Source of the DNA: Synergistaceae bacterium
GTDB lineage: Bacteria > Synergistota > Synergistia > Synergistales > Aminobacteriaceae
Direction: 5' to 3'
Assembly (NCBI GenBank): GCA_031273365.1
Contig: JAISSA010000293.1
Coordinates: forward strand, 1-22,615
DNA: 22,615 bases
Part shown: piece by piece, positions 1-7,612 of the stretch
Numbering within the stretch: position 1 is the first letter of the stretch
How the letters are laid out: the number at the start of each line of letters is the position of its first letter
Notes under the pieces: model-generated
What the model saw: the letters and a program-made list of their open reading frames with translations, nothing else
What the model was told of the DNA's origin: nothing
The model's database searches: none
Program-made: the position numbers and the translations under genes

Positions 1-257
1 AGGGGGGGCAGAATTTTGTCCGTCGGCGTCGAGCGCGTCATGTCGTTCACGATGATCGCCGCGGTTCGCGGCTTTTTTTCGCGGACCAGCTCCGCGAGAG
101 AGGGGCCGGCGGTGGGGGACGAGAGGACGCCCCTGACCGCCTCCTCCAGGTTCTCCAGCGGAGGCAGCGTCGCGGCGGGCTCCAGGACCCCCAGAACGTT
201 GCGGTCGGGAAGCGAAACCCGGACCTCTTTTCTGCCAGATTTGAGTATGGTCTCCAT
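1..257 (-). CDS. larA: LarA-type nickel-dependent lactate (2-hydroxyacid) racemase, N-terminal part
   Basis: Partial gene: the ATG is at 257 and the frame runs off the left edge, so only about 85 residues are visible. The segment VNDMTRSTP (residues 70-78) matches the N-terminal signature of the LarA/DUF2088 family, with Asp72 and Arg75 in the D-x-x-R spacing of that family. LarA enzymes interconvert D- and L-lactate using a nickel pincer cofactor; paralogues act on other 2-hydroxyacids, so the substrate is open. A Shine-Dalgarno AGGAAAG lies just before the ATG, and the gap to the upstream permease stop is only 17 nt, so the two are almost certainly one operon. This context suggests the TAXI transporter imports a hydroxyacid that LarA converts. 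Family call confident, substrate not. Confidence 0.8.
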   Translation of the reverse strand, partial: METILKSGRKEVRVSLPDRNVLGVLEPAATLPPLENLEEAVRGVLSSPTAGPSLAELVREKKPRTAAIIVNDMTRSTPTDKILPP

Positions 258-274
258 GATCTTTCCTGACCTTC

Positions 275-2254
275 CTATTTCGTGGCCCTGCTTTTGGGGG
301 CGGGGGCGAATTTCTGGTACGCGGCGATCCCCAGGATGATCGCCAGCCCGGCGAGATCGCTCTCGGTCCCGGGGAAGATCAGCAGGCAGGCACCGACAAA
401 AAGCAGGATTCTGAGGAACATGGAGAGGGGACGGAACAGATAGCTCTGCATCGCCACGGCGGCGGCGACGACGCCGATAAGGGCCGTCAGGGTCGCCACG
501 GCGACCTGCGGCAGCGTGCTGTCCACGAAGAGCAGCGCCGGAGCGTAGATGAAGGTGAACGGAATGACGAACCCGGCGAGCGCTATGCGGAAGCCGGCCC
601 AGCCCACCTCGGACGGGTTCTGTCCCGAGAGGCCGGCCGCCCCGTAGGACGCTATGGCGACGGGGGGCGTCAGGTTGGACAGGCAGGCGAAGTAGTAGAC
701 GAACATGTGCGCCGCCAGGGGGTTGACCCCCATTTTCAGGAGCGGCGGGGCCGCTATCGTGGCCGTGATGATGTAGCAGGCCGTCGTCGGCAGGCCCATG
801 CCGAGGATGATCGAGACGATCATCGTGAGAAACGCGGTGAAGAAGACGCTTCCCTGCGCCAGGGAGACGATGCTGTTGCCGAGCGTGAGGCCGAGCCCGC
901 TCATGTTGGTGATCCCGTTGATGATGCCGACCACGGCGCAGGCCACGCCGACGCCGACGCTCTGCCTCGCGCCCTGTTCGAGGGCCCGCAGGTACGACTT
1001 CAGCATCGCGGGAAACGTGCCGTGCAGGAGGCTCTCCAGCGACGTGACGAGCACGGAGCTCGCGATCCCGTAAAACGCCGCGTAGAGGGGCGTGCGTCCC
1101 TTGAGCAGCAGGTAGACGATGACGACGACCGGAATGATCATGTATCCCTGACGCTTCATGACCACGTACAGGGGTGTGATTTGCCCGGGGGGAAGTCGCC
1201 GCATCCCGAGTTTTCGCGCCTCGATGTGGACGTAGGCGTACTGGGAGATATAGTAGAGGATCGCGGGGATGGCCGCGGCCAGCATGATTTTGGAGTAGTG
1301 CATACGCAGGTACTCGGCCATGATGAACGAGGCCGCGCCCATGACGGGCGGCATGATCATCCCGCCCGTTCCCGCCGCGGCGACGAGCGCGGCGGAGAAC
1401 ACGGGTTTGAAGCCCGCGCCCCGCATCAGGGGGATGGTGAACGTTCCGGTCGCCGCCACGTTGCCGACGGCGCTGCCGTTGATCATTCCCATCAGCCCGC
1501 AGGTGACGATCGCGACCTTCGCCTCGCCGCCGATGGTGCGCCCGGCGAGGCACATGGCGAAGTCCTTGATGAATCCGCCCATGCCCGTCTCGGCCAGGAA
1601 CGCGCCGAAGAGTATAAAGAGAAAGATGTAGGTCGCGGACACGCCGAGCGCGACGCCGAAAATTCCCTCGGACGAGAGGTACGTCTGATAGATGATCCTG
1701 CGGAGCGAGAAGCCCGTGTGACCCAGTATCCCCGGAATGTGCTGTCCCAGGAACCCGTAGGCCAGAAAGACGAGGGAGAGGATCATCAGCTCCTTCCCGA
1801 CGGAGCGCCGCGTCGCCTCGAGGACGCAGATCGTCACGATCCCGCCCATGACGTAGTCCCTCGTGATTGCCGTTCCCCTGATGCTGAACTCGTCGAAGTA
1901 AAAGAGCAGGTAAATACTGGAAACCACGGCGAGCACGAGCCAGATGATGTCGCAGATGGACGGGGCGGAACCCTTTTGTTTCTTTCCGAACGCGGGATAG
2001 AGCAGAAAGGTCAGAGCCATCAGAAACGCGAGGTGCACGCTGCGGTGCTGCATCGCGGGCTGCACCCACACGCCCGAGGATGTCACGATATGGTACAGGG
2101 ACATGAGGATCGTGATGACCGAGACGAGCAGCGCCCACTTGCCGGCGTGTTTACGGAAGCTCGACTCCCTGTCGATCTTCTCGAGCACCTCTTCGGCTTT
2201 GGCCTGCGAAATTTCCTCCCTCGAGCCCTGCGCGAGGGGTGTGTCGTTAGGCAT
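275..2254 (-). CDS. TRAP transporter permease, fused 4TM-12TM (DctQM-type) subunit of a TAXI system
   Basis: Integral membrane permease of a TAXI-type TRAP transporter, in which the small and large membrane subunits are fused; uptake is driven by an ion gradient and a periplasmic binding protein. I chose the ATG at 2254 (659 aa) because a GGAGG lies 8 nt upstream; the frame can be read from a GTG at 2269, but that codon overlaps the Shine-Dalgarno. Family hallmarks are NGSAVGNVAATGTF (about residues 259-272) and GMGLPTTACY (about 485-494). The N-terminal region (about 40-165) holds the four helices of the small-subunit part, the rest the large DctM-like part. It follows its binding-protein gene after a 399-bp gap containing two inserted repeats, and precedes larA by 17 nt. 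Complete, normal length. Confidence 0.93.
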   Translation of the reverse strand: MPNDTPLAQGSREEISQAKAEEVLEKIDRESSFRKHAGKWALLVSVITILMSLYHIVTSSGVWVQPAMQHRSVHLAFLMALTFLLYPAFGKKQKGSAPSICDIIWLVLAVVSSIYLLFYFDEFSIRGTAITRDYVMGGIVTICVLEATRRSVGKELMILSLVFLAYGFLGQHIPGILGHTGFSLRRIIYQTYLSSEGIFGVALGVSATYIFLFILFGAFLAETGMGGFIKDFAMCLAGRTIGGEAKVAIVTCGLMGMINGSAVGNVAATGTFTIPLMRGAGFKPVFSAALVAAAGTGGMIMPPVMGAASFIMAEYLRMHYSKIMLAAAIPAILYYISQYAYVHIEARKLGMRRLPPGQITPLYVVMKRQGYMIIPVVVIVYLLLKGRTPLYAAFYGIASSVLVTSLESLLHGTFPAMLKSYLRALEQGARQSVGVGVACAVVGIINGITNMSGLGLTLGNSIVSLAQGSVFFTAFLTMIVSIILGMGLPTTACYIITATIAAPPLLKMGVNPLAAHMFVYYFACLSNLTPPVAIASYGAAGLSGQNPSEVGWAGFRIALAGFVIPFTFIYAPALLFVDSTLPQVAVATLTALIGVVAAAVAMQSYLFRPLSMFLRILLFVGACLLIFPGTESDLAGLAIILGIAAYQKFAPAPKSRATK

Positions 2255-2370
2255 AATTTTGGCCTCCACTATGGTTTTATCGACGTGATAAGGACACGTA
2301 TGATTTGTTGAAATTAAAAATTGGTTTATGCATATTTAAAAATTACATACTCTAAAAAGAAATAACAGGA

Positions 2371-2440
2371 ACCGAAAAAATTAACGGGGTCAGGGGACAA
2401 GTCCCCTGCGGGGTGTGGGGCGGAGCCCCGCGGTCCGTTA
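2371..2440 (+). repeat. Family-1 double-hairpin repeat, copy A
   Basis: Begins with GAAAAAATTAACGGGGT, followed by the hairpin CAGGGGACAAGTCCCCTG (2391-2408) and a second hairpin GGGGCGGAGCCCC (2417-2429), ending CGCGGTCCGTT. The same arrangement recurs at 8586-8660, 20347-20404 and 20408-20470. Two neighbouring stems and intergenic position resemble REP/BIME-like palindromic elements. No associated REP-type transposase is present in the window. Confidence 0.85.
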
Positions 2441-2506
2441 AAAAGGCAATCCAGACCTGTAAGAAACTGGATCAGAGGGGCCTGGATTGCCCCACACGAA
2501 ATTCTC

Positions 2507-2640
2507 CCGTTCAAACTCCGGGGGGCAGGGGGACGTGTCCCCTCGCCCGCTCAGCCCTGGGCTTCGCTGGCCCCCCTGAAACCCCCGGTGTAGCCCTGAA
2601 TGGCTGTCCGGGCAAAAGTGTATGCACAGGTTTTGAACGG
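2507..2640 (+). repeat. Family-2 MITE-like repeat, copy A (about 134 bp, inverted ends)
   Basis: Left end CCGTTCAAAC (2507-2516) and right end GTTTTGAACGG (2630-2640) are near-perfect inverted repeats. The internal part with GGGGACGTGTCCCC and CCCGCTCAGCCCTGGGCTTCG is shared with 7416-7547, and the left end with 7613-7655. A further internal stretch (CTGAAACCC followed shortly by CTGAATG) matches 15542-15565. There is no coding capacity, which fits a small non-autonomous element. Confidence 0.6.
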
Positions 2641-2653
2641 ATACATTATGTCG

Positions 2654-3664
2654 CTATTTGATTTTCAGGTTGTCGGGGACGGTGACGCCCTTCTCCTCGA
2701 AGTACCTGATGGAGCCGGCATGGAGCGGAATCGTCATGCCGTTGAAGGCATTTTCGATGACGGTGTACTCGGTGGCGCTGTGTCCGAGGACCATGTCGGA
2801 GTGGAATTCATACGTCGCTTTGGTCAGCAGGTAGATGAGGTCATCCGGCTGTTTCGCGTCGGTGAAGAGGATGTTGGAGAGGGCGATCGTCCGGACGTCT
2901 TTGTCCTGTTTGGGATAGGTGCCCGCCGGGATGGTGAAGGGGAAGTACCAGGGGTACTTGTCGCAGATGATTTTGATTTTGTCGTCGTCCATGGAGAGGA
3001 GCTCGCCGGCGTCGGACGAGAGCATGTCGATGACGGCCGCCGTCGGCACGCCGCCCGCGATGTGGGTGGCGTCGATCTGCTCGTTCTTCATCTGGTCGGC
3101 GGCCTCGTTGTAGCCCAGGTACTCGGCCGTGACCGTGACCTCGCCCTGATCTCTCAGGTAGTTGAGGCCGTAGGCGGCGAGCATCTCGCGGCTGTTGATC
3201 TCGGTCGCGCTCGCGACCTGCCCGGGGACGATATGTTTGCCCTTCAGGTCGGCCACGCTTTTGATCCCGGAGTTTTTCCTGACGACCCACTGCATGACGT
3301 TGGGGTAAAGCGTGAACATCCCGCGCATCGCCGTGTAGGGGAACCCGGGCTTGCCCTGATAGATGTCGGTGGCGTAGTAGCCGTAGTAGCAGATGCCGTT
3401 TTGTCCGATGGCGACCTGAACCTCGTCGTTCATCATCAGCTCGATATTCTGCGGCGTCCCCGCCGTGGACTGCGCCGAGGCGCGCACCTGCCCGTCCAGT
3501 TTCGTGCTCCAGATCTGCGCCATGGCGTTGCCGATGGGGTAATACGCGCCCCCCGTCGTCGCCGTGGCGACGTTGACCCTCCACGCCGCCGCCGCGGCGC
3601 CGCTCATCACGCAAAGTGCGCATACCGCCAGAACCACCGACGCCAGTAACCTTCGCTTCTTCAT
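2654..3664 (-). CDS. TAXI family TRAP transporter solute-binding protein
   Basis: Periplasmic substrate-binding protein of a TAXI (TRAP-associated extracytoplasmic immunogenic-like) transporter; it captures the solute and delivers it to the fused permease encoded downstream. The ATG at 3664 (336 aa) is chosen because GAGGAGG lies 8 nt upstream and a classic signal peptide follows (MKKRR, then a hydrophobic stretch ending in an Ala-rich site near residue 27). A longer frame upstream lacks these. The mature protein starts WRVNVATATTGGAYYPIGN, the characteristic TAXI N-terminus with GG-YYPIG. Length is normal for the family. TAXI proteins have been linked to glutamate/glutamine and other organic acids; the adjacent larA hints at a hydroxyacid, which is inference. 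It is divergent from dctP across a 410-bp regulatory region. Confidence 0.93.
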   Translation of the reverse strand: MKKRRLLASVVLAVCALCVMSGAAAAAWRVNVATATTGGAYYPIGNAMAQIWSTKLDGQVRASAQSTAGTPQNIELMMNDEVQVAIGQNGICYYGYYATDIYQGKPGFPYTAMRGMFTLYPNVMQWVVRKNSGIKSVADLKGKHIVPGQVASATEINSREMLAAYGLNYLRDQGEVTVTAEYLGYNEAADQMKNEQIDATHIAGGVPTAAVIDMLSSDAGELLSMDDDKIKIICDKYPWYFPFTIPAGTYPKQDKDVRTIALSNILFTDAKQPDDLIYLLTKATYEFHSDMVLGHSATEYTVIENAFNGMTIPLHAGSIRYFEEKGVTVPDNLKIK

Positions 3665-4074
3665 GTTTACAGCCTCCTCTTTTCGATTTGTTGTCTGAAA
3701 AGCAAACAGGACGTTCCAAATTAAAGACGAACCGCACAAAACGGACCCTGCACAAACTGAGGAATGTGCCCGGCATTCAATAAAACCTCACCTCCTCCGA
3801 AACCTGGCCGGAAGCACGGAAAACGGAAACTGCGTTCACTTGATGCTGTTATTGGTGTAATTGATTATATACCAGAAACGCAGACCGATGGAATCGGACT
3901 CACGACTTTTGCAATTTTTCCAAATTCTTATTCTTATCAAAGGGCCTTATTTTTACAAAGGGCCTTGACCATTGAACGGAATGGTGATACTTTCCGAAAT
4001 ACCCAATATTCGCTGTCGTATCTCCGCGCTTGTGCATTAAAAATTGAGGTAATTGAAAACAGGAGGGAACTGTA
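3665..4074. promoter_or_regulatory. Divergent regulatory region between two TRAP transporter operons
   Basis: This 410-bp gap separates the start codons of the TAXI binding protein (minus) and dctP (plus), so it must hold both promoters unless transcription enters from outside. No gene is supported in it. Visible elements are an imperfect dyad centred on CCGATGGAATCGG (3885-3897), a possible early promoter TTGATG (3840) with TATATA (3866) at a poor 20-bp spacing, and the direct-repeat/promoter block listed separately. GCACAAA occurs twice near 3733-3757 on the TAXI side. Confidence 0.55.
3938..3991 (+). promoter_or_regulatory. Candidate dctPQM promoter with paired 11-bp direct repeats
   Basis: CAAAGGGCCTT occurs exactly twice, at 3938-3948 and 3956-3966, starting 18 bp apart. 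The second copy runs into TTGACC (3965-3970), a good -35 hexamer, followed after 15 bp by GATACT (3986-3991) as a weaker -10. A regulator bound to the repeats would sit on the -35. The spacing to the -10 is short, so the promoter call is tentative; the repeat itself is certain. Confidence 0.45.
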
Positions 4075-5088
4075 ATGAAACGAAGGTTGATTTTTGCGGT
4101 CCTGAGCGTTCTGTTGGCCCTGTCGCTCTCTGTCGGAGGCGTTGGAGCATCGTTTGCGGCCGAGCCCGAAATTTACTCCATCCGCGTCGGCACCACGCTG
4201 GCGCCCAGCCACCCCTACAACCTGGGGCTGGAGCATTTCAGGGATCTGGTCGCGGAAAAAACCGGCGGCAGGATAAAGGTGGAGGTGTTCCACAGCTCTC
4301 AGCTGGGCAACGAGCGGGATATGGTGGAGGGCCTTCAGCTCGGCACGCTGGAGATGACGCTGATCTCCACCGCGCCCCTGTCCGGCTTCACCTCGGACTT
4401 CCTGGTGTTCGACATGCCCTTCATCTTTTCCGACGTGGAGGTCGCCCGGGCCTGCGTGGACAGCGACATCGGACAGAACATGCTGGACGGGCTGAGCACT
4501 CAGGGCATCATGGGTCTGTGTTTCTTCGAAAACGGGTTCCGCAGCATCACCAACTCGAGAAAGCCCATCCTGACCCCGGAGGACCTGAACGGGATCAAGA
4601 TTCGCACCATGGAGAACCCCATACACATGGACAGCTTCCGCGTCATGAAGGCCGACCCCACGCCCATGGCCTTTGGAGAGCTGTTCACCGCCCTCCAGCA
4701 GAAGACCATCGACGGGCAGGAGAACCCTCTGGCCATCATCGATACCTCGAAGTTCTACGAGGTGCAGAAGTACCTCTCCCTGACGGAACATTTCTACGCC
4801 CCCGCCCCGGTGCTGATGAGCAGGCTCTTCTACGACTCCCTGAGCGCCGACCTGCAGGCGGCCATAAAGGAATGCCTGCTGGAGAGCCGTACATACGAGC
4901 GCCAGTTGCTGGACGAGATGAACGCTCACCTGATTTCCGACCTGAAGACAAAGGGCATGGAGATCAATACGGTGGACAAGGAGCCCTTCATAAAGGCGGT
5001 TCAGCCCGTTTACGAGCAGTACACCGGAACCGGCCCGGGCAAAATTCCGGCGGAACTGATCCGGAGGGTCCGGGATTTCAAGAAATGA
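4075..5088 (+). CDS. dctP: TRAP transporter substrate-binding protein, DctP family
   Basis: Periplasmic binding protein of a tripartite ATP-independent transporter; it binds an organic acid and passes it to DctQM. 337 aa, usual for DctP. The ATG at 4075 follows AGGAGGG with good spacing, and a signal peptide is clear (MKRRL, hydrophobic core, cleavage near the Ala-Ala at 28-29). Characteristic features are VGTTLAPSHPY near the mature start, FFENGFRSITNSRKPI (about 150-164) and GIKIRT with Arg177, the position of the conserved carboxylate-binding arginine in the family. The stop overlaps the dctQ start (ATGA), indicating translational coupling. Ligand cannot be told from sequence alone. Confidence 0.94.
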   Translation: MKRRLIFAVLSVLLALSLSVGGVGASFAAEPEIYSIRVGTTLAPSHPYNLGLEHFRDLVAEKTGGRIKVEVFHSSQLGNERDMVEGLQLGTLEMTLISTAPLSGFTSDFLVFDMPFIFSDVEVARACVDSDIGQNMLDGLSTQGIMGLCFFENGFRSITNSRKPILTPEDLNGIKIRTMENPIHMDSFRVMKADPTPMAFGELFTALQQKTIDGQENPLAIIDTSKFYEVQKYLSLTEHFYAPAPVLMSRLFYDSLSADLQAAIKECLLESRTYERQLLDEMNAHLISDLKTKGMEINTVDKEPFIKAVQPVYEQYTGTGPGKIPAELIRRVRDFKK

Positions 5089-5585
5089 CTCGTCTCCTGC
5101 ACGTGCTGAACAACCTGGAACGCTACCTGCTGGCGGCGTTTATGGCTGCTATTACCTTCGTCGTGTTCATTCAGGTGATTTTCCGGCAACGGGGGCAATC
5201 TCTGCCCTGGTCGGAGGAACTCACCCGCTACCTGCTGGTGTGGATCACCATGATCGGCGCCGCGCAGGGGATCAAAAAAGCCGTTCACGTGGGGGTGGAG
5301 GCCTTTACGCTGCTCCTTCCCCTGTGGGCGAGAAAGGTGCTCCACATCGTGGTTCTGCTGATCTGCGTCTTCTTTTGCGTGATCGTCGGCGTCTTCGCCC
5401 TGTTCATCATTCGGGTTCAATTCATCAATCATCAGGTCACCCCGGCCATGCGCGTTCCCATGTGGACGGCCTACGCGGCCCTGCCGGCGGGCGCGCTGCT
5501 GATGGTCGTCCGGTACGTCCAGGTGATCGTCCGGGCCGTGAAGGAATTCAGGCGGGATTATGTGGTTACCGGACTGGAGGACTGA
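5085..5585 (+). CDS. dctQ: TRAP transporter small permease subunit DctQ
   Basis: Small membrane subunit of the DctPQM transporter. 166 aa, with four hydrophobic segments spread over the length (about 13-33, 45-62, 86-113 and 125-147), the normal DctQ topology. The motif LPWSEELTRYLLVWITMIGAA (split here as LPWSEELTRY and LLVWITMIGAA) is the family signature. The start is the ATG of an ATGA overlap with the dctP stop at 5085-5088; a longer open frame continues upstream but is only the out-of-frame reading of dctP. dctM starts 3 nt after the stop. Confidence 0.93.
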   Translation: MTRLLHVLNNLERYLLAAFMAAITFVVFIQVIFRQRGQSLPWSEELTRYLLVWITMIGAAQGIKKAVHVGVEAFTLLLPLWARKVLHIVVLLICVFFCVIVGVFALFIIRVQFINHQVTPAMRVPMWTAYAALPAGALLMVVRYVQVIVRAVKEFRRDYVVTGLED

Positions 5586-5588
5586 CGG

Positions 5589-6893
5589 ATGGGCGTGTAC
5601 CTGGGCGTGAGCTTTCTGATTCTGGCGCTGATGGGCGCGCCCATCGCCATAGTGCTGGGGGTTTCGTCCATGACGGCCCTGTGGTTCGGCAGCAACCTGA
5701 CGCTGATGGTAGTTCCGCAGCGGATGTTCGTGGCGGCGGCGGACTCCTTTCCCCTGCTGGCCATCCCCCTCTTCATGATCGCCGGCTCGCTGATGGATTC
5801 CGGCGGGATATCCCGTCGCCTCATCAACCTGGCCAATAAGCTGGTGGGCGGCTTCACCGGCGGGCTTGCCCTCGTGGGGATTCTCACCTGCATGTTTTTC
5901 GCCGCCATCTCCGGCTCCGGCCCCGCCACCGTGGCGGCCATCGGCGGGATCATGATTCCCTACATGGTGAAGGCCGGGTACGACAGGGGCTTCGCCTCGG
6001 CGGTCATGTCGGTGGCGGGCGCCATCGGCATCATCATCCCGCCAAGCATCCCCATGGTCACCTACGCCACCGTGGCGGGCGTCTCGGTAAAAACCCTGTT
6101 TACCTCGGGCTTCGGACCGGGGATTGTTGTGGGGTTGAGCCTGATGGTCACCGCCTGGTGGATCGCGAGGCAAAAGGGCTACGGCAGCAGCGGGGAAAAA
6201 TTCTCCCTGCGGGCGCTGTGGAAAGCTCTGGTGGAGTCCATCTGGGCGCTGCTGATGCCGGTCATCATTCTGGGCGGCATCTACGGCAGCATTTTCACCC
6301 CCACCGAGGCCGCGGGCATCGCCGTGGTCTACGGCCTTTTCATCGGGCTGTTCGTGTACCGGGAGCTGAACGTCTCCACGATTTACGTGATTCTGGTGGA
6401 CGCGGCGACGACCACCGCCATGATCATGCTGATCGTCTGCACGGCGCAGGTGTTCGGATGGCTCATGACCAGCGCGCGCATCCCCGACGCCATCGCAAAG
6501 TCCGTCCTCTCCCTCACCAACAGCAGGTTTTTTGTCCTGCTGCTGATCAACGTTCTCCTGCTGCTCACCGGCTGCGTGATGGAGACCAACGCCGCGCTAA
6601 TCATTCTGGCGCCCGTCCTGCTGCCCATCGTCGGCGTGCTGGGCGTCAATTTCGTGCACTTCGGCATCATCATGATCGTCAACCTCGCCATCGGCATGAG
6701 CACGCCGCCTCTGGGGGTCAACCTTTTCGTCGCCTGCGGCATCAGCCAGCGCGAGGGCGAAAAACTGAGCCTTGAACGGCTCTCCAGGTCCGCGTTTCCC
6801 TTTATCGTGGCCAACGTGATCGCCCTGCTGCTGATCACGTATCTGGAGCCCATCGCCCTGCTGCTGCCCGGACTCGCGGGCCAGATTCCCTGA
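5589..6893 (+). CDS. dctM: TRAP transporter large permease subunit DctM
   Basis: Large membrane subunit forming the ion-coupled translocation path of the DctPQM transporter. 434 aa, close to the family norm of roughly 425. Many hydrophobic helices; hallmarks include SGSGPATVAAIG near residue 115, AGAIGIIIPPSIPM near 144-157, IYGSIFTPTEAAGIAV near 233-248, and a C-terminal INLAIGMSTPPLGVNLFVA-like stretch. The ATG is 3 nt past the dctQ stop, with GGAGG at the end of dctQ as ribosome site. Last gene of the operon; a clear strong terminator is not evident after it. Confidence 0.95.
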   Translation: MGVYLGVSFLILALMGAPIAIVLGVSSMTALWFGSNLTLMVVPQRMFVAAADSFPLLAIPLFMIAGSLMDSGGISRRLINLANKLVGGFTGGLALVGILTCMFFAAISGSGPATVAAIGGIMIPYMVKAGYDRGFASAVMSVAGAIGIIIPPSIPMVTYATVAGVSVKTLFTSGFGPGIVVGLSLMVTAWWIARQKGYGSSGEKFSLRALWKALVESIWALLMPVIILGGIYGSIFTPTEAAGIAVVYGLFIGLFVYRELNVSTIYVILVDAATTTAMIMLIVCTAQVFGWLMTSARIPDAIAKSVLSLTNSRFFVLLLINVLLLLTGCVMETNAALIILAPVLLPIVGVLGVNFVHFGIIMIVNLAIGMSTPPLGVNLFVACGISQREGEKLSLERLSRSAFPFIVANVIALLLITYLEPIALLLPGLAGQIP

Positions 6894-6954
6894 ACGGAGC
6901 GGAGCATGTGCGCCGTTATATTCTTTATCAGGTAAAAAGGCAGTGTTTATGGGT

Positions 6955-6979
6955 CTTAATGATTAAGGGGCATGATGCC
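6955..6979. promoter_or_regulatory. Two adjacent perfect palindromes centred on ATGAT
   Basis: CTTAATGATTAAG (6955-6967) and GGCATGATGCC (6969-6979) are each perfect around a single central G and share the core ATGAT; their centres are 13 bp apart. They lie between dctM and the HU promoter. They could be a repressor site or part of a weak dctM terminator; no T-run follows directly. Confidence 0.35.
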
Positions 6980-7035
6980 TGGTGATTATTTTATGTTTGT
7001 GCAGTTAAAATCTTTGCCAATAACCTGAAAGGTAC

Positions 7036-7063
7036 TTGCATATTTTATAAGGCCTGATAGAAT
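7036..7063 (+). promoter_or_regulatory. Promoter of the HU gene
   Basis: TTGCAT (7036-7041), 16 bp, then TAGAAT (7058-7063) preceded by TG one base upstream, an extended -10. Transcription would begin near 7070, giving a short leader with GGAGGTG just before the GTG start at 7096. This is among the best sigma-70-type matches in the window. Confidence 0.65.
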
Positions 7064-7095
7064 GCAGGAAAAATCTTTATTTGGAGGTGTGAATT

Positions 7096-7401
7096 GTGAC
7101 GAAGGCTGAACTTATTGATGGAATCGCCGAGAGCCTGACAATGAAGAAAAAAGATGTAACCCCTGTTGTGGAGGCAGTTTTTGGCTCTATCGAGGGGGCT
7201 CTGGCGAAAGGCGAGAAGTGCACGTTCGTCGGTTTTGGCGTTTTTGAGGTGAAGGATCGCGCCGCGCGAGAGGGCCGCAATCCTCAGGACCCGTCGAAGA
7301 TCGTGAAAATCCCCGCGAAGAAGGTTCCCGTGTTCCGCCCGGGTAAAGATCTGAAGGAAAAGGTTCTCAAGTCGAAAAAACCCGGCACGAAGAAAAAGTA
7401 G
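7096..7401 (+). CDS. hup: HU-family DNA-binding protein
   Basis: Small basic histone-like protein that bends and compacts DNA in the nucleoid. 101 aa; the fold is recognisable throughout: MTKAELIDGIAE at the N-terminus, GFGVFEVKDRAAREGRNP in the middle, KIPAKKVPVFRPGKDLKEKV at the end (the DNA-binding beta-arm with its proline, then the final helix). A Lys-rich tail of about 10 residues extends the usual 90-residue core. The start is GTG at 7096, supported by GGAGGTG 8-14 nt upstream and by the family N-terminus. Monocistronic, with its own promoter and a terminator-like hairpin about 150 bp downstream. Confidence 0.95.
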   Translation: MTKAELIDGIAESLTMKKKDVTPVVEAVFGSIEGALAKGEKCTFVGFGVFEVKDRAAREGRNPQDPSKIVKIPAKKVPVFRPGKDLKEKVLKSKKPGTKKK

Positions 7402-7415
7402 GTTCTGACGGTCCT

Positions 7416-7547
7416 GACGTTTAAAAGGGGAACGTGTTCCCACGCTCGCTCGGCCCGGGGCTTCGGAGTCTGCCCCTTCCTCAGATTTTTAAATGGGAAG
7501 GGTACGGGCCTGGAGCCCCCGATCGGGTGTATGAGGCTTGAACGGAT
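7416..7547 (+). repeat. Family-2 MITE-like repeat, copy B (diverged)
   Basis: Internal GGGAACGTGTTCCC plus CGCTCGCTCGGCCCGGGGCTTCG matches copy A (GGGGACGTGTCCCC plus CGCCCGCTCAGCCCTGGGCTTCG). The right end TTGAACGGATAC matches the right end of copy A; the left end GACGTTTAAA is degenerate. Length about 132 bp, nearly equal to copy A. Confidence 0.5.
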
Positions 7548-7550
7548 ACT

Positions 7551-7578
7551 GAAGGCGGCCCTTCGCGGTGCCGCTTTT
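7551..7578 (+). terminator. Terminator-like hairpin downstream of HU
   Basis: GCGGC (7555-7559) pairs with GCCGC (7570-7574) around a loop of about 10 nt and is followed by a run of six T. It is rho-independent in form but has a short stem, and lies about 150 bp past the HU stop. Confidence 0.5.
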
Positions 7579-7612
7579 TTGTTGCGGAGAACCGGTGTAT
7601 AATCGGGTTGTG

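Larger units (their letters stand above)
2255..2653. other. Long intergenic segment inside the TAXI-TRAP operon with two repeats
   Basis: No gene is supported here. The part next to the permease (about 2285-2370) is AT-rich and could hold a secondary promoter, but no convincing -35/-10 pair stands out. The remainder is occupied by one copy each of two dispersed repeat families (2371-2440 and 2507-2640). A gap of this length between binding protein and permease of one transporter is unusual and appears to result from repeat insertion. Confidence 0.6.

Noticed and set aside
16..339. Open frame on the plus strand over the left edge
   Set aside because: It overlaps in antisense the larA start and the permease end, both of which have clear family motifs and ribosome sites.
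2371..2440. Family-1 repeats as rho-independent terminators
   Set aside because: No T-run follows the hairpins on the plus strand, and on the minus strand the T-run is about 10 nt away from the stem.
2600..3649. Long plus-strand open frame of 349 codons
   Set aside because: Antisense shadow of the TAXI binding protein; low-complexity Arg/Val/Asp-rich translation with no family likeness.
3885..3897. CCGATGGAATCGG region as part of a tRNA
   Set aside because: No acceptor stem, anticodon arm or T-loop could be built around it.
4053..5084. N-terminal extension of the dctQ frame through the dctP gene
   Set aside because: Out-of-frame reading of dctP; dctQ starts at the ATGA overlap and has normal length from there.
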